Source: Oceanisphaera sp. IT1-181 (GTDB taxonomy: Bacteria > Pseudomonadota > Gammaproteobacteria > Enterobacterales > Aeromonadaceae). From it: a stretch of DNA of 64,000 bases. The stretch's first letter is position 1. Every line of letters starts with the position of its first letter. The stretch spans positions 2,475,001 to 2,539,000 of the forward strand of contig NZ_CP136856.1 of assembly GCF_033807535.1 (NCBI RefSeq). The letters run 5' to 3'. Shown here piece after piece: positions 42,288-50,707 of the stretch. The notes below the pieces were generated by a model, which did no database searches, was not told where the DNA came from, and worked only from the letters and a program-made list of their open reading frames with translations. Made by a program: the position numbers and the translations under genes.

Positions 42288-44321
42288 CTATGCAGACAAA
42301 TCAACTTTAAACGCGAGCAGAGTGATATCGTCTCGCTGTGGATAGTTTCCTCTATAGTCATCTAATGCGTGTTTAAGCGCCTGTGCCTGTTCTGTTAACG
42401 GTAAAGTGGCATGGGTTCTTAATAACTCACAAAAATGACTGCTCCCTAACCCAAATCCTTTCTCTCCCCCCGCCTGATCCAAATAGCCGTCGGTGGCCAA
42501 GTAATAGATATTCTGCGGCTGCAGGGATAAATGGGTATCGACAAACTCTGCGGCCCGTCGGTCGAGCAAGGTGCGACGATTGCCTTTAACTTCATTAATT
42601 TGTTCACCATCACTGTGATAGAGCGACATTTTGGCGCCAGCAAATACCAGCTTTCCTTGATCTGGTAACACGCAAGCCAAGCCCACATCCATGTTGGTGG
42701 CAAGCCCTCGAGGCAGCTCACAATCTTGCAGCATACCGCGCAGTATTTTATCTGCAGACTGCAAAATGGCCGCAGGAGAAGTAATGCCACACTCATGAAT
42801 GGCATGATCCAAGGCCGCGCGTGCCAGCATGGTCATTAACGCCCCCGCTACGCCATGCCCGGCACAGTCCACCACACCCACTAAAAAGCGCCCTTGCTCT
42901 GCGGGGTGGAACAGATAAAAGTCCCCTCCTACCACATCCCTAGGCTGCCACAAGACAAAGTGCTGCTCACCCAGCATTTGCGTTAGCTGCTGATCCGGCA
43001 AAATGGCTTTTTGTATCAAACTGGCATAATCAATGGACGCATTAATTTGTAAGCGCGCTTGCTGCATCTTTGTATTGGCTTCTTCTAACTCAAAGGTGCG
43101 GCTACGTACTTTATGCTCTAACTCCTCAGTATGGGCCTGCACTTTATTCGCCATCACGCCAAAAGCCGTACTAAGGTCGCCAATTTCATCCTCAGAAGAG
43201 ACAGGTAATGACAGATGATAATGCCCTTCAGCAATTGCAGTAGCAGAGCTTTGCAGCCGTCGTAATGGAGCCAGTATCAAACGCTCGATGGCATAGGCTA
43301 ATGCCAATAATAAGATAGTGAGTAGCGCAATAAACGCCAATAACGAGGTCGTTAGCCAGCTTACTTCCACCACTTGAGCGGTCTTGGGATCGATGGCGGT
43401 GATGACATACCAGTTTAACTCAGGCATAAAACCGATAGCTAATAACTGACGGCGGCCGTTTATGGTTAACCAATCCAGGCTGATTTGTTCAGGGGTGCTT
43501 TTGGCGCTGGCCATAAGTGCCTGCAGTCGTGGTATTTCTGCCTCACCCAGCTGGGCGGTAATTGTACGGAGCTTGGCATCGGTGCCGGTGGCAGAGCCAA
43601 TCGCCACGTTATCTATATTGGGGTGAGCCTGAAAAGCCCCTTGCTCGTCGATGATCATGGGCGTTACCCCAAGCTCATCCGTAGCAATAAAGTCATCAAT
43701 AAAATGGGTTAAGTCGATACCGGTTCCCGCTAAGCCCAACACCTTGCCCTGATCTTTAATCAGGATATTAAGCCAAACTCGGGTGGTTTTTAGTCGCGTA
43801 TCACGGTTAACGTTAATGTTAATTTGTTGACCACTGGCTAATAAATTGTAAAACCAAGCGTCATCCGGATTATTCTCAGAGAGCGTATATTCTGGCGCTG
43901 TTTTATTATCGTAATTTAGCTCTCGATAATTTAAGTCTTGATAACTTAAATCTCGATAATAATAATTACCTGACTGAGCGCTCACCACAAAAAACGAATG
44001 GCTGCTAAAGTCATCCATAAAGCCTTGGCTTTCTAGAAATAGTTTTGCTTTATGCTGTGGGTCATCTTCATTTTTTAACCATTGACGCATTAATACCGAA
44101 TCAGAAAAACGTCGCGCCAATGCCAAGTCCCGAGACAAGGGTACTAAGATGCTTTGTCGGTTAAGTTGAGTAAAGTTGCGGGCATAGGCTTGACTAAAGT
44201 GCGCTTGCACATCTGTCATAATTTGCCAACCAATGGCGACGGCAGGTATCAATGCGGCTAAGCAGACTATCACTAATGCCCACATCGATTTTGCTCGAAG
44301 TCCCTTTCCCCAAATTGCCAT
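42288..44321 (-). CDS. siaA: SiaA, membrane PP2C-type phosphatase with sensor domain
   Basis: Receives the signal and dephosphorylates SiaC. 677 residues from ATG at 44321 (AAGGA upstream; the frame extends to 44420 without a better start). Order: membrane helix about 14-31, large extracytoplasmic Cache-like sensor (about 40-315), second helix 322-345, HAMP (346-400), coiled coil, and a SpoIIE/PP2C domain with VVGGDFY and VDCAGHGVAGALM metal ligands at about 464-497. The sensor contains a short Tyr/Leu/Asp repeat (RDLSYQDLNYRELNY, 123-137). First gene of siaABCD. Confidence 0.92.
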   Translation of the reverse strand: MAIWGKGLRAKSMWALVIVCLAALIPAVAIGWQIMTDVQAHFSQAYARNFTQLNRQSILVPLSRDLALARRFSDSVLMRQWLKNEDDPQHKAKLFLESQGFMDDFSSHSFFVVSAQSGNYYYRDLSYQDLNYRELNYDNKTAPEYTLSENNPDDAWFYNLLASGQQININVNRDTRLKTTRVWLNILIKDQGKVLGLAGTGIDLTHFIDDFIATDELGVTPMIIDEQGAFQAHPNIDNVAIGSATGTDAKLRTITAQLGEAEIPRLQALMASAKSTPEQISLDWLTINGRRQLLAIGFMPELNWYVITAIDPKTAQVVEVSWLTTSLLAFIALLTILLLALAYAIERLILAPLRRLQSSATAIAEGHYHLSLPVSSEDEIGDLSTAFGVMANKVQAHTEELEHKVRSRTFELEEANTKMQQARLQINASIDYASLIQKAILPDQQLTQMLGEQHFVLWQPRDVVGGDFYLFHPAEQGRFLVGVVDCAGHGVAGALMTMLARAALDHAIHECGITSPAAILQSADKILRGMLQDCELPRGLATNMDVGLACVLPDQGKLVFAGAKMSLYHSDGEQINEVKGNRRTLLDRRAAEFVDTHLSLQPQNIYYLATDGYLDQAGGEKGFGLGSSHFCELLRTHATLPLTEQAQALKHALDDYRGNYPQRDDITLLAFKVDLSA

Positions 44322-44422
44322 TGGCGTCCTTACCCAAGTGTTGCGATTACATGCTAAAAAAGTGCTTATTGTTGCCGTTAGCACGACAAAATTCAATTCT
44401 ATCCAGTAAAAAAAGCCCACCT

Positions 44423-44447
44423 AAAGCCCACTATAATTGTGGGCTTT
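44423..44447 (-). terminator. Terminator downstream of ribBA
   Basis: AAAGCCCAC and GTGGGCTTT pair around a 7-base loop; on the minus strand another GTGGGCTTTTTTT follows, so two overlapping stems with a T-run are possible. It ends the glyA-nrdR-ribD-ribBA direction of transcription before siaA. Confidence 0.8.
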
Positions 44448-44461
44448 AATGGCACAATATT

Positions 44462-45571
44462 TTAGTCGGTAATGTATTCCACCACTTCAAGACCAAAGCC
44501 CGCTAATGCATGGTAGCGCTTAGGCGAGCTTAATAACTTCATCTTGCCTACACCCATGGCTTGCAAGATTTGCGAGCCCACACCCACGCGGCGTGAAGTA
44601 CCGCGCCACTTGGGCGCTTCTGCCTGCTCGCCTTTGTCGACCGCTTCAAATTGGCGCACCAAAGACAACAGCTGATCCTGCGCTTGGTCTTGGCCTAAAA
44701 TTACCAACACGCCGCCTTCATCGGCAATGCGCTGCATGGACTTGGCTAATGGCCAAGTTCGCGCCGAGTGACGGTCTGTCATCAGAATATCGGTAAACAC
44801 ATCGTGAATGTGCACTCGTACTAGGGTCGGCTCATCTGGCTTAATGTCGCCTTTTTTCAGCGCAAAGTGCACTTGGTTATCGATAGTGTCTCTAAAGGTC
44901 ACCAGTTCAAACTCGCCAAACTCAGTGGGAAGTTTACAGCGCGCCACCTGCTCTATGGTGGTTTCATTTTGATTACGGTATTCGATTAAATCGGCAATGG
45001 TGCCAAGCTTGATGCCGTGTTCTTTAGCAAACACTTCCAAATCAGGGCGACGAGCCATGGTGCCGTCTTCATTGAGGATCTCGACGATCACCGACGATGC
45101 CTCCAAACCCGCCAAGCGCGCTAAATCACAGCCCGCTTCTGTATGGCCGGCGCGGGTCAGCACGCCGCCGTTTTGTGCTTTGAGCGGGAAAATATGCCCA
45201 GGCTGCACTAAGTCAGACGGTTTGGCATCCGGGGCCACTGCCGCTTGTACGGTGCGCGCGCGGTCGGCGGCAGAAATACCGGTAGTCACGCCAACTGCTG
45301 CCTCAATGGATACCGTAAAGGCGGTCGAGAATTGCTCGGTATTGCGGCTCACCATTTGTGGAATATTCAACTGCCGACAACGGGCTTCGGTTAAGGTCAG
45401 GCAAATTAGCCCACGGCCATATTTGGCCATAAAATTAATGTCATCGGGGCGCACATGGTGCGAGGCCATGATCAAGTCGCCTTCGTTTTCGCGGTCTTCG
45501 TCATCCATTAAGATGACCATTTTGCCCTGTCGAATATCGTCGATGATTTCTTGGGTACTGCTTAACGCCAT
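44462..45571 (-). CDS. ribBA: RibB with degenerate RibA domain (RibBA/RibBX type)
   Basis: N-terminal half is 3,4-dihydroxy-2-butanone-4-phosphate synthase, supplying the four-carbon unit of riboflavin (DDEDRENEGDLIMAS, STAFTVSIEA, TEAGCDLARLAG). The C-terminal half aligns with GTP cyclohydrolase II, but the zinc cysteines and the SLRCDCG-type motif are absent: where they belong the sequence reads LMTDRHSARTWPLAKSMQRI. So only the RibB activity should work and a separate ribA is expected elsewhere. 369 residues from ATG at 45571 behind AGGGAG. Confidence 0.92.
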   Translation of the reverse strand: MALSSTQEIIDDIRQGKMVILMDDEDRENEGDLIMASHHVRPDDINFMAKYGRGLICLTLTEARCRQLNIPQMVSRNTEQFSTAFTVSIEAAVGVTTGISAADRARTVQAAVAPDAKPSDLVQPGHIFPLKAQNGGVLTRAGHTEAGCDLARLAGLEASSVIVEILNEDGTMARRPDLEVFAKEHGIKLGTIADLIEYRNQNETTIEQVARCKLPTEFGEFELVTFRDTIDNQVHFALKKGDIKPDEPTLVRVHIHDVFTDILMTDRHSARTWPLAKSMQRIADEGGVLVILGQDQAQDQLLSLVRQFEAVDKGEQAEAPKWRGTSRRVGVGSQILQAMGVGKMKLLSSPKRYHALAGFGLEVVEYITD

Positions 45572-45800
45572 GTGATGCTCCCTTATATAAATCACTGAGC
45601 GGCCACTCTAATATCTGCTGGTCACTCATGCTGTAGACTGTTTGGGCGCATCATAATGCTAACGCCCGTGGGTTACTGTTAAGCAAAGCGCATAGTGGCG
45701 AAAAATTGCAGATTTTAGACTCGTTTTAGGACCATAAAGCCCGTTACTATTGGCGCCATTAACGACTCACTGTTAACGACTCGCTGTGAACAACTAGCTA
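45572..45800. other. ribD-ribBA gap without ribE
   Basis: In related genomes riboflavin synthase ribE (about 650 bp) lies here. The 229 bp present hold no such frame, no ribE-like residue pattern on either strand, and no FMN riboswitch that I can recognise. A short tandem word (AACGACTC, AACGACTC at 45770-45783) is the only structure. Confidence 0.6.
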
Positions 45801-47063
45801 TTAATGATTAGCACCAACGATGCGCGCGGTAAGCTTAATGTCTTCGCCTACTTGGCGCACATCTTGCCATTGCAAGTTAATCACTTGATCCATAGCGGTA
45901 AAGTTGGCGAAGTTAAACAAGCCACGCGCACCGTTGCCCATTAGCTTAGGGGCTTGATACAACACCAGCTCATCCACTAACTGCGCCTGTAATAAGGCAC
46001 CACATAATTGCGCGCCCGCTTCTACCCATAACTGATTAATTTGGCGTTTGCCCAGCTCAACCATTAAGGCCTGCAAGTCCAATTTGCCCGCCTCGGTTAA
46101 CGGCAACACGCATTCTTCAACTTGCTCGTTAAATTCGCCCAGCTTTTTGCCCGAAGATAAGTGGCCACGCAATAACAAAATAGGGCCGGGCAAACTGAAC
46201 AGCTTAAGATCAGGCGACAATCGATTACGGGTATCAATAATCACCCGCAGCGGTTGGCGTAGCTGTGGCTCACTTGCTAGCCGCTCGGTTGATGATTCAT
46301 TTGCTAGAGAATTAGACAGAGAGTTAGGCAACACATACTCGCCATACTGTGCCTGCACGGATTCTGGCAACTCAGACCAGCGCACATTGAGGCTGGCATT
46401 ATCCACCAATACCGTATCGGCACCGGATAAAATGGCGCAACTCAAGGCCCGGTGGCGCTGCACATCGCGCCGCGCCGCCGCCCCCGTAATCCACTTACTT
46501 TGGCCATTAGCCAAGGCGGTACGGCCATCAAGGCTCGCCGCTAACTTGACGGTCACCAAGGGCACACCGCTGCGCATACGCTGCATAAAGCCCGCATTAA
46601 TGGCCTCGGCCTCAACCGCCATTAAGCCCGATTCTGCATCAATGCCTGCGGCCTGCAACATGGCAATGCCTTTACCTGATACTTGCGGATTAGCATCAAG
46701 GCTTGCCACCACTACTCGGGCCACGCCCGCATCAATCAGTGCTTGCGCGCACGGCGGCGTGCGGCCCGTATGTGCACAAGGCTCCAGCGTCACATAGGCA
46801 GTCGCGCCTTTTGCCAACGCCCCTGCTTGGCGTAAGGCAAACACTTCGGCATGAGGGCCACCGGCTTGGCGATGAAAACCTTCGCCAATCAGTAGGTCTT
46901 GGCCGACCAGTTGATCTTTTTTTACAATCACGCAGCCCACCGCAGGATTGGGGCTGGCGGTAAAACGGCCGCGGCGCGCTAATTCTAAGGCGCGGGCCAT
47001 CCAGTGGGCATCTTGAACATCGAACAGAGAGCCGAACTGAGAATTGAACTGAGAGTTAAACAC
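45801..47063 (-). CDS. ribD: RibD, bifunctional riboflavin deaminase/reductase (GTG start)
   Basis: Deaminates the pyrimidine intermediate and reduces its ribosyl side chain. 420 residues, longer than the usual 360-380. Zinc/catalytic H71-A-E73, C96 and C105 lie in the deaminase domain; the reductase has the SLDGRTAL and SKWITG stretches. Additions are a repeated N-terminus (FNSQFNSQF) and a Ser/Asn-rich insert near 245-270. GTG at 47063 directly follows the nrdR stop, with GGAG six bases upstream. Confidence 0.94.
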   Translation of the reverse strand: MFNSQFNSQFGSLFDVQDAHWMARALELARRGRFTASPNPAVGCVIVKKDQLVGQDLLIGEGFHRQAGGPHAEVFALRQAGALAKGATAYVTLEPCAHTGRTPPCAQALIDAGVARVVVASLDANPQVSGKGIAMLQAAGIDAESGLMAVEAEAINAGFMQRMRSGVPLVTVKLAASLDGRTALANGQSKWITGAAARRDVQRHRALSCAILSGADTVLVDNASLNVRWSELPESVQAQYGEYVLPNSLSNSLANESSTERLASEPQLRQPLRVIIDTRNRLSPDLKLFSLPGPILLLRGHLSSGKKLGEFNEQVEECVLPLTEAGKLDLQALMVELGKRQINQLWVEAGAQLCGALLQAQLVDELVLYQAPKLMGNGARGLFNFANFTAMDQVINLQWQDVRQVGEDIKLTARIVGANH

Positions 47064-47513
47064 TTATTGCTCCAGGCGGGCGATTTCTTCACCAAACTCG
47101 CGTAAATCTTCAAAGCAGCGATACACAGAGGCAAAGCGAATATAGGCCACTTTATCCAGCAGCTTCAGCTCTTCCATGACCAGATTACCGATCAATTCTG
47201 ATTTTACTTCTCGCTCACCGGTGGCGCGCAGTTGCGACATAATGCGCAGCACCGATTGCTCGATGGCCTCTATACTCACTGGGCGTTTTTCCAGCGCCCG
47301 CTGCATGCCAGCTTCTAATTTCGCTTCATTAAAAGGCTCGCGAATGCCGTTATTTTTAATAATGCGTGGCATCACCAGCTCGGCGGTTTCAAAGGTGGTA
47401 AAACGCTCCTTGCAGGCATGGCATTCTCGCCGGCGGCGCACCTGTAAACCTTCACCCACCAAACGCGAGTCAATCACCTTAGTGTCTGTGGTATGACAGA
47501 AGGGACAATGCAT
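47064..47513 (-). CDS. nrdR: NrdR, ribonucleotide reductase repressor
   Basis: Zinc-ribbon/ATP-cone repressor that senses dATP and shuts off ribonucleotide reductase genes. 149 residues. Zinc ligands C3, C6, C31 and C34 (HCPFC, ECHAC), followed by the ATP-cone domain (VMPRIIKNNGIREPFNEAKLEAGMQRALEKRPVS). It heads the nrdR-ribD-ribBA line, immediately adjacent to ribD. No NrdR box is seen near it, as its targets lie elsewhere. Confidence 0.95.
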   Translation of the reverse strand: MHCPFCHTTDTKVIDSRLVGEGLQVRRRRECHACKERFTTFETAELVMPRIIKNNGIREPFNEAKLEAGMQRALEKRPVSIEAIEQSVLRIMSQLRATGEREVKSELIGNLVMEELKLLDKVAYIRFASVYRCFEDLREFGEEIARLEQ

Positions 47514-47652
47514 AGCGCCTCCCTAGGCTAAATTCATTAGACCACTACAATTGGGGCCAGTGTAAATAAGCAGACTTAAGATTGCCAGTGGCTTAAAAAC
47601 GCGTGAGGGGTGAAGCGTAAAGTGTGAGGGCTAAACACCAAACGCCTAGAGA

Positions 47653-47823
47653 CTAAAGATCTCTTTGCCACGGAAGAACACGGAACGCACGGAAGAGGTC
47701 AAAAGCGACAAGTGAGAAAGATTTATTGGGGTTAAGACCTTAACCATAAAAATAATTTTTCGCTCTTATCTTTATTTTTCCGTGGATTTCGTGGATTCCG
47801 TGGCAAAAATGGTTTTAGGTTTA
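47653..47823. repeat. Family B MITE-like element, copy 5
   Basis: In the 426 bp gap between glyA and nrdR. Left end TTTGCCACGGAAGAACACGG (47665-47684), right end CCGTGGATTTCGTGG and ATTCCGTGGCAAAAATGG. The right flank ATGGTTTTAGGTTTAA is identical to that of the copy at 39.8 kb. It has no open frame. Confidence 0.8.
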
Positions 47824-47876
47824 ATTTTTGGGTTTGTGTCATCCTCTTTACTTTTAGCCTCGAACTATTCACACAA

Positions 47877-47908
47877 TAAAAACGGGACCCTAGGGTCCCG
47901 TTTTTTGT
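47877..47908 (-). terminator. Intrinsic terminator of glyA
   Basis: AACGGGACCC-ta-GGGTCCCGTT is a perfect 10-bp stem flanked by A- and T-runs, 30 bp past the glyA stop. It separates glyA transcription from the nrdR line. Confidence 0.92.
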
Positions 47909-47939
47909 CAGCATATAGCTTATGTCTCTCGCTTAGCGA

Positions 47940-49193
47940 TTAGGCATAAACAGGGTGACGACGGCAGATTTCTTGAACCTGCTCTTTCACTGATGCGATA
48001 ACGGTATCGTCGTTGATGTTGTTTAACACGTCACAAACCCAGCCGGCTAACTGGCGTACGTCGGCTTCGTTAAAGCCACGACGCGTTACGGCTGGCGTAC
48101 CAATACGAATACCGGAAGTCACAAACGGTGAACGTGGGTCGTTAGGTACTGAGTTCTTGTTCACTGTGATGAAAGCTTTGCCCAGAGCGGCGTCTGCCTC
48201 TTTACCGGTAATGCCTTTGTCGATCAAATCCAACAAGAACAAGTGGTTATGCGTGCCGCCTGATACCACTTTATAACCGCGCTTGATGAACTCATCAGCC
48301 ATGGCTTGAGAGTTTTTCAATACTTGGCCTTGGTATACTTTGAACTCTGGCTCCATGGCTTCTTTAAAGGCCACGGCTTTACCGGCGATCACGTGCATCA
48401 AAGGGCCGCCTTGACCACCTGGGAATACCGCTGAGTCCAGCTTCTTTTCCAGATCTTCGTCGTTTTCGGCAGATAAAATCAAACCACCGCGCGGGCCAGC
48501 CAGCGTTTTATGCGTCGTAGTAGTTACAACGTGGGCGTGGGCAATCGGGCTTGGGTAGTGACCGGTAGCAATCAAGCCGGCAACGTGGGCCATGTCGACC
48601 ATAAACCAAGCACCAATTTTATCGGCGATTTCACGCATGCGCGCCCAATCAACGATGCCAGAAAACGCAGAGAAACCACCGATGATCATCTTCGGCTTGT
48701 GCTCAATGGCTAAGCGTTCCATTTCTTCGTAGTCGATCACACCGGCTTCGTTAATGCCGTAAGGAATAATGTTATACATTTTTCCAGAGAAGTTGGCAGG
48801 CGAGCCGTGAGTCAAGTGACCACCGTGCGCCAAGTTCATGCCCATTACGGTGTCGCCTGGCTTCACCAGCGCCATAAATACCGCTGAGTTTGCTTGTGAG
48901 CCAGAGTGTGGCTGCACGTTAGCATAGGTGGCACCAAACAATTCTTTGGCACGATCAATGGCCAACTGCTCGGCAATATCTACATATTCACAGCCGCCGT
49001 AAAAGCGCTTACCTGGGTAGCCTTCAGCATATTTATTGGTGAGCTGTGAACCCTGCGCTTCCATTACCCGCGGGCTGGTGTAGTTTTCTGATGCAATTAA
49101 CTCGATGTGCTCTTCTTGACGCTGAGTTTCATCGCAAATGGCTTGCCACAACTGGGGATCGTAATCGGCGATATTCATGTCACGCTTTAACAT
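47940..49193 (-). CDS. glyA: GlyA, serine hydroxymethyltransferase
   Basis: PLP enzyme that interconverts serine and glycine while charging tetrahydrofolate with a one-carbon unit. 417 residues, same length and start (MLKRDMNIADYD) as E. coli GlyA. The PLP lysine lies in TTTTHKTLAGPRGG near residue 229; ENYTSPRVMEAQGS and YAEGYPGKRFYGGCE bind substrate. Single gene with its own terminator, upstream of nrdR in the classic order. A palindrome GCCTAG-tc-CTAGGC lies 80 bp before the start (49273-49286). Confidence 0.97.
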   Translation of the reverse strand: MLKRDMNIADYDPQLWQAICDETQRQEEHIELIASENYTSPRVMEAQGSQLTNKYAEGYPGKRFYGGCEYVDIAEQLAIDRAKELFGATYANVQPHSGSQANSAVFMALVKPGDTVMGMNLAHGGHLTHGSPANFSGKMYNIIPYGINEAGVIDYEEMERLAIEHKPKMIIGGFSAFSGIVDWARMREIADKIGAWFMVDMAHVAGLIATGHYPSPIAHAHVVTTTTHKTLAGPRGGLILSAENDEDLEKKLDSAVFPGGQGGPLMHVIAGKAVAFKEAMEPEFKVYQGQVLKNSQAMADEFIKRGYKVVSGGTHNHLFLLDLIDKGITGKEADAALGKAFITVNKNSVPNDPRSPFVTSGIRIGTPAVTRRGFNEADVRQLAGWVCDVLNNINDDTVIASVKEQVQEICRRHPVYA

Positions 49194-49272
49194 TGTCTCT
49201 CCTGACTCATGGGGGGGTTATAAAAAGGTTCTGTTAAATTTTCCCGTCAGTCTACCCTTTAGCTGAGGCATG

Positions 49273-49286
49273 GCCTAGTCCTAGGC
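49273..49286. promoter_or_regulatory. Palindrome upstream of glyA
   Basis: GCCTAG-tc-CTAGGC, perfect 6-bp arms, between divergent glyA and the TorD-family gene. It might be an operator for either; no regulator is identified. Confidence 0.3.
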
Positions 49287-49474
49287 GTTGGGTTAGTCAG
49301 ACTTATTTATCTTTACGTTGAAAAGCCTATTAAAGCTGACCAGTAAGTCAGCGCTTCTTTGCCCGTTATTACTGCGTTTTCAGGGTAGATCTGCGCGATA
49401 AAGCCGATAGAATGAAGGCTTTTAGCCGAGTTAACAGATGTGTGCGCCTCATCGCCGCCATCCTTGGGGAGAAT

Positions 49475-50095
49475 ATGCAAGATTTCATCGTGACTTCACA
49501 ACGCCGCGCCGAACTTTATCATTGGTTTACTGCACTTTTGTCGGCGCCCTTGACCACGGAAGAGCTGCAAGAATTTGGCGGCTACGACATGCACGCGTTC
49601 TTAAATAGCCTGGCCACGCTGGACCCTTTGCGTGACGCGGTTGAAGCTTTTCGCCACCAAGCCGAGTTGATATTAGAGCTGGCAGAACCTAAAGGCGATC
49701 TTAACGCCCATTATCAACGGCTATTTGTTGAGCAAGCCTTACTCGATACCTTTTCTTATAGTCAGCCCGATCAAGAGTCGCTGTTTTTAATGAGTATCTT
49801 ATTGCATCAGCATGGTACGCAACTCAAGGATGATGACCCGCTCAATGTCTGTAATCAGCTAGAAATGATGGCAAGCCTAGCGCTGGCTGCCACACAAGCC
49901 CAAAGCGACGAACAGCTTATAGGCCTGCTCGACCAACAGCGCGAGTTGGCCAATGAGCTGATGCTCACTTGGTTACCTGAGCTAACCGAGGCCTGTGCCA
50001 AAAACGATCCCTTTGGTTTTTACCGCAGTGCTACTCAGTTGTTATTAGCGGTGTTTAGTATGGATATTCATTATTTGAATAATGTGGCACCTTAA
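49475..50095 (+). CDS. TorD/DmsD-family molecular chaperone
   Basis: All-helical chaperone class for assembly of exported molybdoenzymes or related proteins. 206 residues from ATG at 49475 with GGGGAGA upstream; a frame from 49412 would add 21 stray residues. RRAELYHWFTALLSAPLTTEEL at the start, YQRLFVEQALLDTFSYSQPDQESLFLMS in the middle and FGFYRSATQLLLAVFSMDIHYL at the end fit the TorD fold. No molybdoenzyme gene is in the window, so the client is unknown. Overlaps the next gene by one base (TAATG). Confidence 0.82.
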   Translation: MQDFIVTSQRRAELYHWFTALLSAPLTTEELQEFGGYDMHAFLNSLATLDPLRDAVEAFRHQAELILELAEPKGDLNAHYQRLFVEQALLDTFSYSQPDQESLFLMSILLHQHGTQLKDDDPLNVCNQLEMMASLALAATQAQSDEQLIGLLDQQRELANELMLTWLPELTEACAKNDPFGFYRSATQLLLAVFSMDIHYLNNVAP

Positions 50096-50442
50096 TGAAG
50101 CAGCCCCAACGCACTAAAATCCGCCCATCCCCCGAAACTGTCGATGAAGCCGAGCGCGTGGCCAAGGCCACACAAAAGCCCGGCCAAACCAAAGAACAAA
50201 CCCGCTTAATTGCACAAGGCGTGCAAAAAGGCATAGACGAATATAAGAAGCAGCAAAAGGCCCGAGCGCGTGCCGCCGACAAAGCAAAAAAACAGCGCCA
50301 ACGCGCCGAGTCTAGTGAGCTCGATACAGAGCACGACTTTGACGACGAGCCGCTAGCAACAAACGCGCGCGGCACTTGGTTGCCCTGGGCGTTGTTGGTA
50401 TTGAGCTGGATAGGCTTTGCGGTGTTTTATTGGCAGATGTAG
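50095..50442 (+). CDS. DUF2956 family protein
   Basis: 115 residues. A Lys/Arg/Gln-rich N-terminal part (SPETVDEAERVAKATQKPGQTKEQTRLIAQGVQKGIDEYKKQQKARARA-type helix) is followed by a single C-terminal membrane helix (LPWALLVLSWIGFAVFYW). This matches the small DUF2956 family of vibrios and relatives; the function is unknown. Translationally coupled to the TorD-family gene, so the two are probably expressed together. Confidence 0.78.
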   Translation: MKQPQRTKIRPSPETVDEAERVAKATQKPGQTKEQTRLIAQGVQKGIDEYKKQQKARARAADKAKKQRQRAESSELDTEHDFDDEPLATNARGTWLPWALLVLSWIGFAVFYWQM

Positions 50443-50494
50443 CACCGAGCGCAAAGCTAAAACAACACCCCACAGCTTGTGGCCTTGGCTCTTG

Positions 50495-50579
50495 GCCGTC
50501 ATCCTGAACTCATTTCAGGATCTCGTTTTTATGCTTTAAGAGTTAAAGCGAGATCCTGATGTGCATCAGGAAGACGGCC
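50495..50579. repeat. Family D long-hairpin repeat, full copy
   Basis: 85 bp inverted repeat with ends GCCGTC and GACGGC. Each arm contains a small hairpin (TCCTGA-actcatt-TCAGGA at 50502-50520 and TCCTGA-tgtgca-TCAGGA) and the arms CAGGATCTCG / CGAGATCCTG pair. Sits between the DUF2956 gene and yqaA. Relatives are at 58.86 and 58.97 kb. Confidence 0.8.
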
Positions 50580-50620
50580 TAAGGGCAGTACCGAGCTAAC
50601 AAGCACGGCCAGCTATGAAA

Positions 50621-50704
50621 GTGTCGCTGCGCGCCACCTGCCAGCTAAAGCTGGCTTCTACAAAAGACAGCGCCGTACGGCGTTTAACGTACAGCGTAAG
50701 GCGT
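50621..50704 (-). repeat. Family A unit followed by family E repeat directly before yqaA
   Basis: Family A, minus orientation: GTGTCGC-tgc-GCGCCAC (six of seven pairs), then a GCCAGC-taaa-GCTGGC stem, then CTACAA at 50658-50663. Family E word GTACGGCGTTTAACGTACAGC follows at 50674 and ends TAAGGCGT, which supplies the ribosome site of yqaA. Confidence 0.7.
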
Positions 50705-50707
50705 ATG

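Noticed and set aside
44462..45571. Fully bifunctional RibBA
   Set aside because: The GTP cyclohydrolase II zinc-binding cysteines are missing.
45572..45800. FMN riboswitch upstream of ribBA
   Set aside because: The conserved RFN-element words could not be found on the minus strand of the gap.
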